Below, piece after piece: positions 1-11,215 of a stretch of 64,000 bases of DNA (its first letter is position 1; the number at the start of each line of letters is the position of its first letter). A program made the position numbers and the translations under genes. The notes beneath the pieces were generated by a model. It was not told the origin of the DNA. It worked only from the letters and a program-made list of their open reading frames with translations, and did not search any database. Origin of the DNA: Lamellibrachia columna (lineage: Eukaryota > Annelida > Polychaeta > Sabellida > Siboglinidae); contig OY759271.1 of the NCBI GenBank assembly GCA_963662155.1, forward strand, positions 19,003,229-19,067,228, given 5' to 3'.

Positions 1-518
1 ACTCTTAATAGGTGACCACCCCGAACTTGTTCCATTTATAATCACACGGTGTACCCTACCTAATAACCATTCCGTTATCCATCTATTTACGTCTCCTCCA
101 ATTCCATGTTCATTTAGTTTCATTGCCAGCCGGCAGTGTGGGACCCGGTCAAAGGCTTTGCTAAAATCTAAATAAATAGCACCGACCGGCAACCCTTCGT
201 CAATATAAGTAGTAATCTTATCTAGATACACTAAAATATTTATTATTAATTAGTTTTAATTAAGTTATGTCTCTTTAGATATTCTACAACCGCATCTCTG
301 ATGATTGATTCCATCATTTTTTATATATGTGATGTTAAACTTACTGGTCTATAATTTCCAGGTTGGGATTTACTACCCTTATATAATGGGGTCACTTTGG
401 CATACTTCCAATCTTCCGGTACTTCCCCCTTTGCCATGTTCTCTGTGAAAATCTCACTCAATGGGGATGCAATAGCGGGGGCCACTTCTCTGAGTATTGT
501 TGAATTTAACTTGTCCAC
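1..518 (-). pseudogene. CR1-like reverse transcriptase, N-terminal half (broken)
   Basis: The frame from 518 to 321 reads a pre-finger region with the motif NYRPVSLTSHI, the standard non-LTR RT block 2a. A stop follows, but sequence further down the minus strand (about 220 to 1) still encodes the RT palm segment with YLDFSKAFD-like and RVPHCRLA-like signatures and a following ITEWL. These are RT domains 3 to 4. The catalytic YADD block would be left of the window. It would copy element RNA at the target site. It is interrupted by at least one stop and a frame change near 240-320. Confidence 0.75.
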
Positions 519-519
519 T

Positions 520-1620
520 CTAGGGGCTTTTTAGGTGCGTCAGTTTCTTCAATACTACGTCAGGGATGAACTCGACATGTTGTAATGCCTCCCCCTCCAT
601 GGTCTTTTTAAATACTTTAACTGGTTCAGACAAGCCCTCAACATCTTTATCAGTAAACACTGAGGTGAAGAAGTCATTTAGTACATGCTCTGTTTCAAAT
701 GTGTCCGTGATCACATTTCCTTCATTATCAACAAACGAGCCGACGCTGTCTTTTGTCCTAGTTTTCGACCTAGTGTACGCAAAGAATGACTTTGGATCTT
801 TCTTTATATTGCCTTCTACCTTTTTCTCAAATTCCCTTTTTCATTTTCTACCTCATTTCGGGTTCTATTCAGTTGCCTCTTATATGCCTCATACATAAGA
901 TACTCTCCAGTCTCTCTCTCTATATATCTGACACATGTGGTACTTTTTTCTCCTTGGTAATTCTGCTCTTTTTATCACCCATCGGGGTTTCCTCTTCCTT
1001 GTTGCCAGAGGAATAAATTGTCGCACTGCGGAGTTATATACATATTGAAGGTGTCAAATGTTGTGCTTTCTTCTGCATCTTGAAATGCTCATTCCATTAT
1101 AGTCCGCTTTCTTAAAGCCATAGTAGGTCTCTCTCTACATTCTTTTGTCTATACAGATGATAAAATGTCACATATCACAATGCTGTGGTCACGGAATGGT
1201 TCTGTTATTCTAATATTGTCGACCGTATATGGTTTGGATAAAAAACGTCTAGTGCATTCTCACCTCTGGTAGCATTATGAACATGTGTTAGGAAAAGGTT
1301 TTGTGTGAGGTCCATGAATCACCATCCCCCAGCTTCCGCCTGCAGCCCGGTCCAGTCAATAGTTCTGTAGTTAAAATCACCTACTTTTACTACACTGTCG
1401 CATGATGTACACGCTGTACGTAGTAGTTCATGGAGTGCTAGTTCACTTTCTATTTCTGCAGACGTGCTGTGATAACAATCCCCTAGTAGTAGGGACCCTG
1501 TATCCGTAATAATGCTACACCTGTGTTATATGTTGATGTAAGTTCCCCAAATTGGATAATGCGTGCCCTGCTTCTTGGTGTCCTCGGACCCTACAATGTG
1601 GACCCTTTTGATGAATAAGT
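520..1620 (-). pseudogene. CR1-like endonuclease and EN-RT linker (broken)
   Basis: From 714 to 520 there is a linker reading ...FTSVFTDKDVEG..., matching the spacer found between endonuclease and RT in CR1/L2 elements. Around 1400-1150 the minus strand reads GDFNYR-like and IDWTGLQ-like residues followed by FLTHVHNATRGEN, typical of the C-terminal half of the APE-type endonuclease. Reading frames are broken repeatedly. The endonuclease would nick target DNA to prime reverse transcription. I cannot give exact domain limits because of the frameshifts. Confidence 0.65.
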
Positions 1621-1625
1621 TTGTT

Positions 1626-2263
1626 TCACCTTCTCCCGTCTCCCGCTCTCTTTTCGTCTGGTCCGCACTGATGAACACGTTTCCATTCCTCTTTTTCTCG
1701 CAGGTTCTTTGCTACCTTTAGTACTTTCCTTCTCTTCTTTTTCTTCTTATTGAGTGTTACAACCACGATTCTGTTCCTATCATCCGCTTTTGTTTTTGGG
1801 ATTCTAGTTGCTGATATTACTTCCACTTCCGTCTGATTCAGCACATCATGAATCAAATGTTCCACTAGATCTATGTCGTTTTCCCATCTACCTTCCTTGT
1901 CTATTTCATCCAGATTTCTGGTGACCACATTTAAGCACTTTGACTCCTTTTCTCTAAGTGCATGTACCTCTTTACGTACAATTTGACAGACTTTTCTTTA
2001 TGTGTTCCTCTCATTTCTGATATTTCATCGACTTTAATTGTAAGTTGGTCTTCCTTTGATTCTAGTTCATCGTGTTTATTTTTAAGCCCTTGCACAAGTT
2101 TTAACAATTCAATTGCTTTAGAATTGCATGCTTTACAAAACCAATGCAGTTGTTTTCCGTGATTATCGATAAATTCACATTCCGCCTCCGTGACACCTTC
2201 ACATTCACTATGAAACCATATCCCGCAGTATTCGCATTTAAGATTATTGTCATATGTTGCCAC
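1626..2263 (-). pseudogene. CR1-like ORF1 protein: PHD finger, coiled coil, basic RNA-binding tail
   Basis: The first part (2263-1931) carries the later ligands of a PHD C4HC3 finger: LKCEYCGIWFH, SEC and WFCKAC. It is followed by a heptad-rich stretch (VQGLKNKHDELESKEDQL) likely to form a coiled coil. A stop or frame change at about 1930 leads to 1928-1626, which has a KKKKKRRK run and LRE-like residues as in the C-terminal RNA-binding part of CR1 ORF1 proteins. ORF1 proteins of this type bind element RNA. The first cysteine pair (CGLCKR) lies at about 3785-3805, separated by an inserted LINE. Confidence 0.7.
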
Positions 2264-2298
2264 ATTTCTTTTACATACTTACTTACTTACTTACTTAC

Positions 2299-2760
2299 TT
2301 AGTCCTCTTCGTGCCCGGTGGCACATAAGGCATCAACAAAAGAGCGCCACTGCTGTCGGTCTGCAGCCCATTTGGTGAAGGTGTTCCATGTCAGGCCGCA
2401 TTCTTTCATCTCCTTCTCCACTGTTCGTCTCCATGTTTCTTTTGGGCGACCACGTCTCCTTTTTCCATCTGCTGTCCAGCGTAAGGCTGTCTTGGGCAGT
2501 GCGCCAGGTGACATTCGGCACACGTGTCCAAGCCATCTCCATCTTCTCTTCTTTATCTGTGTGGCCAAGGATGTTGCATCTGTTTTGCGGTGTAGCTCTG
2601 GAAGGTCTCAAGCTTGTGTTCTAGCTTGGCTGTCAGTTTCCAGCACTTGGAGCCGTAGAGAAGTACACTGAGAACATTACTGTTGTACAGTCTCAGTTTT
2701 GTTTCCAATCTCAGTTGCTTGGATTTCCAGATGGGCTTCAGCATAGCGAAGGTCTGGCAT
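2299..2760 (-). pseudogene. RTE-like LINE C-terminal domain
   Basis: Downstream of the RT the minus strand reads LYNSNVLSVLLYGSKCWKLT, then KKRRWRWLGHVCRMS, KRRRGRPKETWRRTVEKEMK and ends ALCATGHEED just before the (TAAG)n tail. This is the conserved C-terminal region of RTE-like LINE proteins. At least two frames are needed to read it, so it is inactive. The stop lies about 20 bases before the simple-repeat tail, giving a very short 3' UTR as is usual for RTE elements. Confidence 0.75.
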
Positions 2761-2947
2761 CTTTTGCATAGTCTCCATCTGTTGTGATTTTGCTTCCCAG
2801 GTATGCAAAGTCCTGAACGTCTTCCAAAGCATCACTGCTGTTTATGTTGTTTATGGTGATGGGGTTATCTGTCTTGTTGTTGATTCTCATCAGTTTGGTT
2901 TTTGCTTTGTTGAGCTTTAACCCAATCTGTGGTGCTGTTGTTGTGAG

Positions 2948-3784
2948 TTAGTCCATCTTTTCTTGCATGTCCTTGTGCCTGTTAGACAGCAGTCCAATGT
3001 CATCTGCATAGTTCAGGTCTTCCAAGATCGAGGTAAGTGTCCATCTGATGCCTCTGTTTCCATTTTTGGTGATTTCTATCATCAGCCAGTCGATGGCAAG
3101 GGTGAAAAGAAATGGTGAGAGAATGCATCCCTGTTTTACTCCGGATTTTACGCTCAAGCTGTCTGACATGTGACTATTACAGGCGACTTGACACTGGACG
3201 TCTGTGTAAAGTATCTTGATCACATTTACCATCTTCTGTGGGATCCCGTAGCGACGTAGTATTCTCCACAAGGATTCCATTCCGTGCTTTGTTCCAAAAT
3301 CTGCCGTAGCGTGAAAATGTGGTCGATGCATGAATTTCCTCTTCTGTTCCGGCGGAGGATTGTATCAGTAGCTGCTGATATTCTCTTCAGGATTATACGG
3401 CTGAAAATCTTGCATGTCATTGATAACAAGGTTATGCCCCGCCAGTTGTTACAGTTCCCCAAGTCGCCCTTCTTTGGTAGCTTGATAATTGTGCCTGTCT
3501 TCCAATCATCTGGTGTGTCTTCTTCATCCCATATTCTCTGGAAGATCTGGCAGAGGATTCTGGGTGTTTCTTGTTCATCTGCTTTCAGCGTTTCTGCGCG
3601 GACGTTGTCGCTTCCTGGTGCTTTTCCATTATTCTGGGCTTTAATGGCTTCTCTGACTTCTGCTTCTGTGATTTGGTCGAGGTTGATTTCAAGGTCATCT
3701 GCTGCCTCCGGGATGTCTGCAAGTCTGGGTGGATCTGCACGATTGAGAACCTGTTGGAAATGCTCCTTCCATTTCTCTATCTTC
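2948..3784 (-). pseudogene. RTE-like reverse transcriptase fragment
   Basis: Two overlapping frames cover the RT. The upstream one (to 3226) reads KWKEHFQQVLN, NGKAPGSDN, DWKTGTIIKLPKKGD and NWRGITLL, which are RT fingers blocks. The downstream one (3331-2948) reads VKQGCILSPFLF and LNYADDIGLL, so the catalytic YADD is preserved. The two frames are joined by a frameshift near 3230-3330. The protein would carry out target-primed reverse transcription. Closest remembered family is RTE-like elements often mis-annotated in invertebrates as craniofacial development protein 2. Confidence 0.75.
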
Positions 3785-3860
3785 TCTTTTACATAACCCA
3801 CACTTTACTTTTTTTGTAGCTGTGCTCCACTATTTCCTCCCGTTGGTGGCATTCTCTGGA
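3785..3860 (-). pseudogene. Upstream remnant of the interrupted CR1 ORF1 (first PHD cysteines)
   Basis: The minus strand here reads KVKCGLCKR, the first Cys-x2-Cys of the PHD finger whose remaining ligands are at 2263-2150. The copy of the 11-bp duplication (3785-3795) sits within it. It shows that the CR1 element once extended across this site. How far it goes beyond about 3860 cannot be judged by eye. Confidence 0.6.
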
Positions 3861-4906
3861 TTCCAGGTTACTTATTAAAAAACAATTCCTACTACCTAAC
3901 TCGGAGTGCAGGTGTACTCCCATGGAGTGTATGGTTTCCAAGACGAGGTGCTGTGCTGTGAAAGTAGGATGGTTACCCCAGTGCGCGACTCTTGGAAAGT
4001 ACGTATTGGGGAAAGCATGTTAGTGTATAGTTTAATGTGTTTGACCTGTCTTATTATACTAGTTATTTATATATTTATATATATCCTTCCTGCCTTGTAG
4101 CCTGCACTACTGCTAGTCTGTGGTGCAGAACAGTAACAATACAAAACAATCTAGCAATCTCACATACAGTCGCAAACCTGTGGTCCTTTTTGCACTCTTG
4201 ACTGAAATCTCTCTTACATCCACATTGAACACTCTATTTTCTTTACCTTAACTTCACGATGCGTGTTTATTCTAGTACTGTAGTTGTGCCCAAATCGGGG
4301 CGTTTTGGTGCTGGTGCACTAAAGTCAAAATCGCTACATCGTTTCCAGGCAACTCCGGGCAATGCCCCAGAAAATTCCTATTTTAAATTTGGTAGAACGA
4401 AAAATGCATACTACACTATTTGTTCACTACTTCTTCTCTACTCTGTACCATACTCTGCTATCCATTAAAACCTTATGGTTTTGGCTGATTACTAGCTGCA
4501 GAACGGTGTTATTACAAGAATTTTACGGAGCCGGAAAGAAACCAGTCTCGACACAATCGGTTGGTGGCGGTTCTGGTCTTCTTCGTGACATAATTGGGGG
4601 CTCGTCCGGCCACTGAGTCTTCGGAGGGGAAACATAATAAAACCTTTACGATCAACGCTGTGAATGGCTGGTGGCACCAGTGACATGTTAACAAAGGTCA
4701 GCTTTTGAAATTGGCTATGCTTTGACGTAATAAAGTACGAGCGTGTTTCTGTGGCTAGTGATGAAACCTGCATCTATTCCATAATGCTGTAGTGAAGGTT
4801 TACATGGCCCTTGTCGTTTCTGCCTAGATGTTGTTTTGGTCTCTCGCTCTCCCCCTCTCCCGCTCCCCCCATCTTGCTCCCTCCTCTCTCTCTCTCTATC
4901 TCTCGC

Positions 4907-4908
<2 letters not shown>
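3861..4908. other. No recognisable gene
   Basis: Sequence of moderate AT content. I see no protein family, no splice-bounded exon and no inverted termini. Short open frames at 3906-4100, 4259-4616 and 4492-4773 have no recognisable content. Confidence 0.5.
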
Positions 4909-5153
<245 letters not shown>

Positions 5154-5989
5154 AATTCGGAAGCGTCCTTCACCTTGGTTTCTTCTATTTCGCATAACGA
5201 CAACAACAAGTTATCATTATGGCGAGTCTCGAATGGAAATCTACCAAACAACTGATATGGTCCTTGTATTGTGCTTTCGCCATCTCGAACGTAGTTTGCC
5301 ACTCAATCTGTCGCAGAACTTGAGCCATTCTCAAGGAATGAAACTGAATTAAAAACTGCGTGAACACGATAAAAAGAGACAATAAACATACTGCTCAGTA
5401 GCCTCCACTTTGCGAAAATGTTATCGTTATACCATCACGAGATTATACAACTATCACGAGATTATACAACTATACAACGCCATCTAGCGACTATTCTCGT
5501 TGAATATCGCTAGTCCGCTAATCCGAAATAACTTTTCACTGTGATAGCGATTGCTTATCACGCGGTAAAATTCCTCTCGCTATTTCGGATTAGTTAATCC
5601 GAGACAACTCACTGTGAAAGGGGCTTAAGATATTGTTTACCTTGATTTATTTGCCAGTTAGGCGTATCATGCGATTATCTTGTGTTGTTCTTTACTACGG
5701 CAACTCTGAAATCTTACAGGAATTTTCTGGTTTAATCTTGTAGAAGATTAAGGGGCGTTCTGGAGCATCGATCGCACTAATTTTTTGTCTCGCAGGTCTT
5801 GAACTTCAGGCGCTTGTTCGGAAAGAACAGGAGGCAGTCCGAGAATCAGGGCTGGGAAAAAGATAATTACGCAGTTTTTGTAAGTGCTTTGTTAATGGGG
5901 CATGTCTTGGAAGTTTATTCCCGTTCTCCGGCATCTGTTGCGAATGAATATACCCAGTTGAAGCAGGCCCTGTTATAGTGGTACTGATT
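5154..5989. other. Non-coding stretch with a small inverted repeat
   Basis: No gene recognised. A 19-bp direct duplication containing ATCACGAGATTATACAAC occurs at about 5435-5473. A perfect 13-bp inverted repeat CTAATCCGAAATA (5518-5530) and TATTTCGGATTAG (5581-5593) lies within CACTGTGA-containing sequence, which looks like a MITE core. Confidence 0.6.
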
Positions 5990-6420
5990 TACATAAGAAG
6001 AATCTACCGAAACCATGTCGCAATTCTTTGCCCGCATGGATCATTATTTGCCCCAGTGGACCGCATCATAAAAAAATTATGAAACTTTTGAGGGGTTTAA
6101 AGAACTTGTGATGAAGAACAGTTCTTGCTTATGTGTCCCCGAGAGGTGTCAATCTTCCTGGGGGAACACAAACCTAAAGGAAAGGGGGGATTGTCAGAGT
6201 TGGCAAAGACCTTTACTGATGCCTTTTAGAAAGAGGGAGATTCCTTGAGATCGAATTCGATCTAACCCCGTTCCGGCACCACGCCAGTCTAGTAAGTTTG
6301 AGGAGCGGAAGTGTTCCCAAATTTCCTCTCCGCCCCATTCCTTCCCCGCGCACTGGTTTCCTTTGTAAACGGCGTGGGCACATAGCGCGGAATTATAAGG
6401 TAGGCCTAGTGAGTTGAAAT
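5990..6420 (+). pseudogene. gypsy gag remnant with degenerate zinc knuckle
   Basis: Split over frames, the sequence reads FEGFKELVMK, then CPREVSIFLGEHKPKGK and LSELAKTFTDAF, a pattern I associate with gag of invertebrate gypsy elements (roughly 6085-6235). At about 6360-6400 it reads FLCKRRGHIARNYK, a CCHC knuckle in which the last cysteine has become tyrosine. The capsid protein would package element RNA. It is non-functional here. Confidence 0.65.
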
Positions 6421-6584
6421 TCCCCGCAGAAAGTGAGGCCCGTTGTGTGAAATTTTGCGGTTGTTCTAGGAAAAGATTTTCCTAGCCACCCTTGCTCAGT
6501 GCGAAAAGGAGAAGCTATGTTACATTGTGGGTGTAAGATCCTTGTCATCGCTAGTGCTGTTGTACGCCACGATTAAAATGTAAC

Positions 6585-6940
6585 TTACCAGTGATGGATG
6601 GATATGTGGGGAAATTCCCTGTTAAGGTGTTACGAGATAGTGTGTGTAACGTGGTGGTAGTTAGGCGCAGCCTAGTCACCGAGAGTCAGTTAACCGGGAA
6701 AACCAGGGTTTTGATGTTGATGGATCAATCTCGCACTGAAGTCCCAACTGCCCGTTGTTTTGTGAAAACCCTGGGGAAGTAGAAGTGTTGTGTTTATCTA
6801 TACCGGTGTATGACATAGTCATTGCGAATATTGAGGATTTCCATACTCCTTGTCCCATTGACAGAGAAAACCGTCCACATGTAGAAGCAAACGCGTCAGA
6901 CGTCGCCGTAGTCGTTGAGAATCCAGCGGCCGACGTATAG
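6585..6940 (+). pseudogene. gypsy retropepsin-like protease remnant
   Basis: The frame from 6591 reads FPVKVLRDSVCNVVVVRRSLV followed by LTGKTRVLMLMDQSRTEVPTA. The aspartyl protease signature D-S/T-G has become D-S-V, so the active site is lost. A frame change near 6775 leads to a frame (6755-6940) reading VEVLCLSIPVYDIVIANIEDF, the C-terminal part of the same domain. The neighbours (gag before, integrase after) support the call. Confidence 0.65.
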
Positions 6941-7009
6941 ATAACTGGATGTGGTGTAGAAATCCGAACTCAACAGAAGCGCCGGGAAAAACCCTGCAAA
7001 TCGTTTATA

Positions 7010-8395
7010 GTGCCCAATGTAGTCGGCAAGAGTATGTCACCTGAGCTTTTCCTACGGGAACAACAGGGGGATGTTTCGTTAAGAAAGTGCTTCGTATCAG
7101 CCGATGTTACTAAGGGAAACCTTGTTAATGAGCACACCAGTCAATTTGTAGTTCAAAAAGGGTTGCTGTACCGTATGCACCGCAAAGAGAAAGAAAGAAA
7201 GTCAGGTAGTGAGGCAACTTGTCGTTTCTCGAGTCCTTCGTAACCAAGTCATGAATTTAGGACATGAAGTTATCGCTAGACAGGATTCTTCTAAACTTCT
7301 ACTGGCCGGGGATAATAGATGATATCTACCGGTTCTGCCAGTCGTATGTCATTTGTCAGAGAGCCGTTACACGGAGGTCCCAGTACAGATGATACCTATC
7401 GCAAACACCCCTTTTAAGAAGATATCGATTTATTTGGTGGGTCCCATAACGCCCGTAACGGAAAGGGGAAATTTATGGATATTAACCCGAGTGGCTTTTG
7501 CTACTAGATATCCAGAAGCGATAGCGGTAGCGAATATCGGTACTGAGACGATAGCAGAAGCTTCGTTGAAGATTTTCTCGCGGGTGGATCTGCCTAAAAT
7601 AGTTTTCAGTAACAACGGAATTAATTTTGTGTTTACGACCATGGAGGAAGTAGCTAGATTGCTATCCATACATTAGGTTCAATCGTCCCCCCTCCCATCC
7701 CATGACCAACGGATTGGTAGAGAAGAGGAATGGTACCTTGAAACGAATGCTAAGAATTGTGTTCGGAACGACCGAGGGATTGGAATCGATATTTAGAACC
7801 CCTCATGTTTGCTTACCGCGAAGCACTCCAGGAGAGTACGAAATTATCTCCCTTTGAACTACAGTATGGGAGGACAGTCAAGGGCCCATGACAATCCTCA
7901 GGGAATTCTGGGTAAATGACAGACCCAACGAAGAGTTAATTGAGACTTGCAAAATGGCTAGAGAGCATCTGAGAAATTCTAAGGACAGGTATAAAGCTAA
8001 TTTCGATCGGGAAGCGAAGGTGCGATCCCTAGAGGTAGGAGATAAGGCTATTATTCTACTTCCCACTAACTTAAATAAATTGCTAATGCAGTGGAAGGGC
8101 CCTTATAAGGTAGTAGAAAACGTGGTAATAAACGATTATCGCGTAAAGATACGAAATAATCATAGAATGTTCCACATCAATATGATGAAGAAGTACTATG
8201 AGAGGAGCGATTATGATGTAATGGCCTTAGTAGCCATTATCGAGGCTCAGCCCGAATGTAAAACTGACGAAGATTGTTCCAGTAGTGGAAGGGATGAAGG
8301 TATCGGGGATGTCCACATAAATGGCCAATTATCGCCCGCTCAGAAGCGAGGGTTGAGGGATGAGTTTCCATCCACATTTTCAAGTAAACCCCGGT
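7010..8395 (+). pseudogene. gypsy integrase (zinc-binding, catalytic core and C-terminal domain), inactive
   Basis: 7010-7243 reads LFLREQQGDVSLRKCF and LLYRMHRKE, the segment before the HHCC domain. 7353-7676 is the catalytic core: PFKKISIYLVGPITP, FATRYPEAIAVANI, IFSRVDLPKIVFSNNG and MEEVARLLSIH. The first catalytic Asp (normally in DLVGP) is Tyr and the second (normally SDxG) is Asn, so the enzyme is dead. 7888-8395 gives the C-terminal domain: FDREAKVRSLEVGD, QWKGPYKVVENV and RMFHINMMKKYY. Frames change between 7676 and 7888. Confidence 0.85.
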
Positions 8396-8396
8396 A

Positions 8397-8945
8397 GACT
8401 GGTCAGTTGTCTCAGTCGATTGCCTGATCCCATAAGATGTAAACCATATCCCATCAAAGTTGGAAGTGGTAGAACAAGAGGTTGAGAAGATGCGAGAAGT
8501 GGGTGTGATCGAGCCGTCAAGATTACCCTACTCGTCTCCCCTAATGTTGGTTAAGAAGAAGTCCGATTCCACGTTTAGGCCGGTCATTGATTGCCGCCGT
8601 TTGAACAAAGTGACGGTTTTCGACGCGGAACCTATACAAAACCTGGAAATTATCTTCGCCAAAGTGGGGCAAAATAAATATCTGTCAAAATTCGATTTCT
8701 GCAAAGGATATTGGTAGATACCTATGAAAAAGGAAGATCGGGAGAAAACCGCATTTTACGCTCTCCGTGGGTTGTTTCATTTCCGCGTCATGCCATTTGG
8801 TTTTGTAAACGCAGGGGCTTCATATGGCCGCATGATGAGAATGGTGCTAGAAAGGCTAGACCACGTTGACAGTTATGTCGATGACTGTTAGTTCGAAAAT
8901 GACGTGGGCGGAGCATTGGGCGAAACGACCTAAGAAAGTGAGTTG
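8397..8945 (+). pseudogene. gypsy reverse transcriptase, N-terminal half, truncated
   Basis: Starts in the IN-RT linker (LSPAQKRGLRDEFPSTFSSKP just upstream, then LPDPIRCKPYPIK). 8460-8717 reads GVIEPSRLPYSSPLMLVKKK, RPVIDCRRLNKVT and LSKFDFCKGYW. After a stop the frame continues with IPMKKEDREKTAF, MPFGFVNAGASYGRMM and the catalytic YVDDC, followed by another stop at about 8888. The homology ends near 8945, next to Polinton sequence, so the thumb and RNase H are missing. Confidence 0.85.
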
Positions 8946-9123
8946 GAGTGAGGATTATACCAGGCCAGTGGTTGATAAGTGTAGACGGGACATCAAGGAG
9001 CCGGGCCTCCCGGTCTTCCCGGCATGCCTGTGGTAATTTCCGGTCAGTTTGGGTAATTTCCGGCCAGTAGGGGCCAGTCGAACACAAGACAATTGCCAAC
9101 GACTAATTCAGTGCCAAAAGTCT

Positions 9124-9480
9124 TTATAAAACGTTCATAGGTATGCCGTTACATCGAAACAGTAAATAAGCGACGCAGTATTGTCCGCACGCGTTAGATA
9201 GTGGGCTCTGAAATATCTTGTCGTTGTAGGTCCACTCCGCACAATGTTCGTTCAGAAACGTGCGGAATGAGGCGTGTAGCGGCGGCAGACCGTACGAACA
9301 AAAGTATTCGTCGTGTCCCTCGTTGCTCACGTAAAGGGTGATCCAATGTTAACCAGGTCGATCGCCGTCGTGTGTATTGCACGCGAATGCGATCGGGTAA
9401 GCGTCTATAGTTGTGGGCTATAGTTGTGAGCTATAGTTGTGAGCCCGTCTTTTGGAACGACGTTGAGGACGATTATTTTA
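9124..9480 (-). pseudogene. Polinton adenain-like cysteine protease (outer copy)
   Basis: The minus strand reads HWITLYVSNEGHDEY, FCSYGLPPLHASF, NEHCAEWTYND and SNACGQYCVAYLLFRC. This is the C5/adenain-like protease of Polintons, thought to process virion proteins. The catalytic HW and CGQYC motifs are retained, but an in-frame TAA just before HW and a 14-bp unit (CTATAGTTGTGAGC) tandemly repeated three times at about 9410-9445 disrupt the N-terminal part. It follows the capsid gene, the usual neighbour. Confidence 0.8.
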
Positions 9481-9499
9481 GTCTGCACGTCCCTCGCCA

Positions 9500-10146
9500 G
9501 GAGTCGTGCGATCTCATAAATGTCCATCAGTAATCGTACTTGACGTTCATGCTCTTGTCGATTTCCAGCACCGCCTCGAATTCGGCGTAAACGACAACGT
9601 TCACGGTCTACGCGAATGCCTTAACAAAATGGATCTCGATGCGCAGATTGCCCTTCTGCGGAAGCACGATCCGTCACATGCGTCCGGGGATAGATCGAAA
9701 CCAAAGAAGGTGTACCCGTCACCGAAGTCGGCGTGAATCAGGCCGTTCCCTTCGTCCTGCGCCATCTTGTCGGTCGAGGTAAACAGGTTGGCGTAACTAC
9801 TGACGTAACGACCCTCGGCGAAATTCGGCTGGAGGGGTTTGGCGGGCACCTGTCGACCGTCCACGTAGATGACGAGGAAGATTATGTCATTGTGCTTGGC
9901 GTGAAACGGGTTTTTAGTGTATGAAATGTTGTACACATCGTTGTCGATACAGCACAACACCAAGCACCAAACGTTTCGGCAGATTGCCGAGGAATAGGTT
10001 TTCGCGCATGTGCGACATGGCCCTCTGCGGGATGGAGTATATTTTGCAGTCGACGGGATGCAGCGGATATGTGGCCGTGCCTTTGTAGGGTGCCTTGATG
10101 TGCGCTATCTGGACCAGATGGCGCACACCAAGGCATGGGGGCTTTA
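9500..10146 (-). pseudogene. Polinton major capsid protein, C-terminal part (outer copy)
   Basis: Minus-strand frames read HLVQIAHIKAPYKGTATYPLH, CKIYSIPQRAMSHMRENLF, LGNLPKRLVLG and then, after a frame change near 9950, NPFHAKHNDIIFLVIYVDGRQ, KPLQPNF and FGDGYTFFGFDLSPDAC. These match position for position the inner capsid copy at 14620-15080. The double-jelly-roll capsid protein forms the shell of Polinton virus-like particles. The 5' end at 10146 is the insertion site of the inner element; the matching upstream codons are at 16340-16425. Confidence 0.85.
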
Positions 10147-10152
10147 CTCGCG
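10147..10152. repeat. Left copy of 6-bp target duplication CTCGCG
   Basis: CTCGCG immediately precedes the AG end of the inner Polinton. The same six bases follow its CT end at 16334-16339. Polintons generate 6-bp duplications. Confidence 0.9.

Positions 10153-11215
<1,063 letters not shown>

Larger units (their letters stand above)
1..2277 (-). mobile_element. CR1-like non-LTR retrotransposon, decayed, running off the left edge
   Basis: Read on the minus strand this stretch gives, in order, an ORF1-like protein with a PHD finger (2263 down to 1626), an AP-type endonuclease region (about 1620 to 1000), a linker, and the start of a reverse transcriptase (518 to 1). That order is the CR1/L2 arrangement. 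Several stops and frameshifts separate the pieces, so it is dead. The element continues on the far side of a second LINE: its PHD coding sequence resumes at about 3785-3810. The 3' half lies beyond the window. The CR1-like family call rests on recognised protein similarity, not on a search. Confidence 0.8.
2278..3784 (-). mobile_element. RTE-like LINE, 5'-truncated, inserted in the CR1 PHD finger
   Basis: The minus-strand 3' end is a (TAAG)n tail, visible as ACTTACTTACTT on the + strand at about 2278-2301. The element encodes an RT and a C-terminal domain ending ...HEED. The 11-bp sequence TCTTTTACATA flanks it on both sides, at 2267-2277 and 3785-3795, the expected target-site duplication. 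Joining the two flanks restores the spacing of a PHD finger, which confirms the boundaries. Length is about 1.5 kb, so the endonuclease is missing by 5' truncation. The host sequence is itself a LINE, so this insertion is the younger of the two. Confidence 0.85.
5990..8945 (+). mobile_element. Ty3/gypsy-type LTR retroelement of Gmr1-like domain order, decayed
   Basis: In order on the + strand: gag with a CCHC-type knuckle (to 6420), protease-like region (6585-6940), integrase zinc-binding, core and C-terminal parts (7010-8395), then reverse transcriptase (8397-8945). Integrase therefore precedes RT, the Ty1/copia-like order known among Ty3/gypsy elements only from the Gmr1 group. The IN C-terminus runs directly into the pre-RT linker, so this is not two elements side by side. 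RNase H and LTRs were not found; the right end is lost next to Polinton sequence at about 9.1 kb. Every gene has stops or lost catalytic residues. Confidence 0.8.

Noticed and set aside
8946..9123. A terminus of the outer Polinton next to the gypsy element
   Set aside because: No AG...CT end or 6-bp duplication could be matched there, so the junction type remains undefined.
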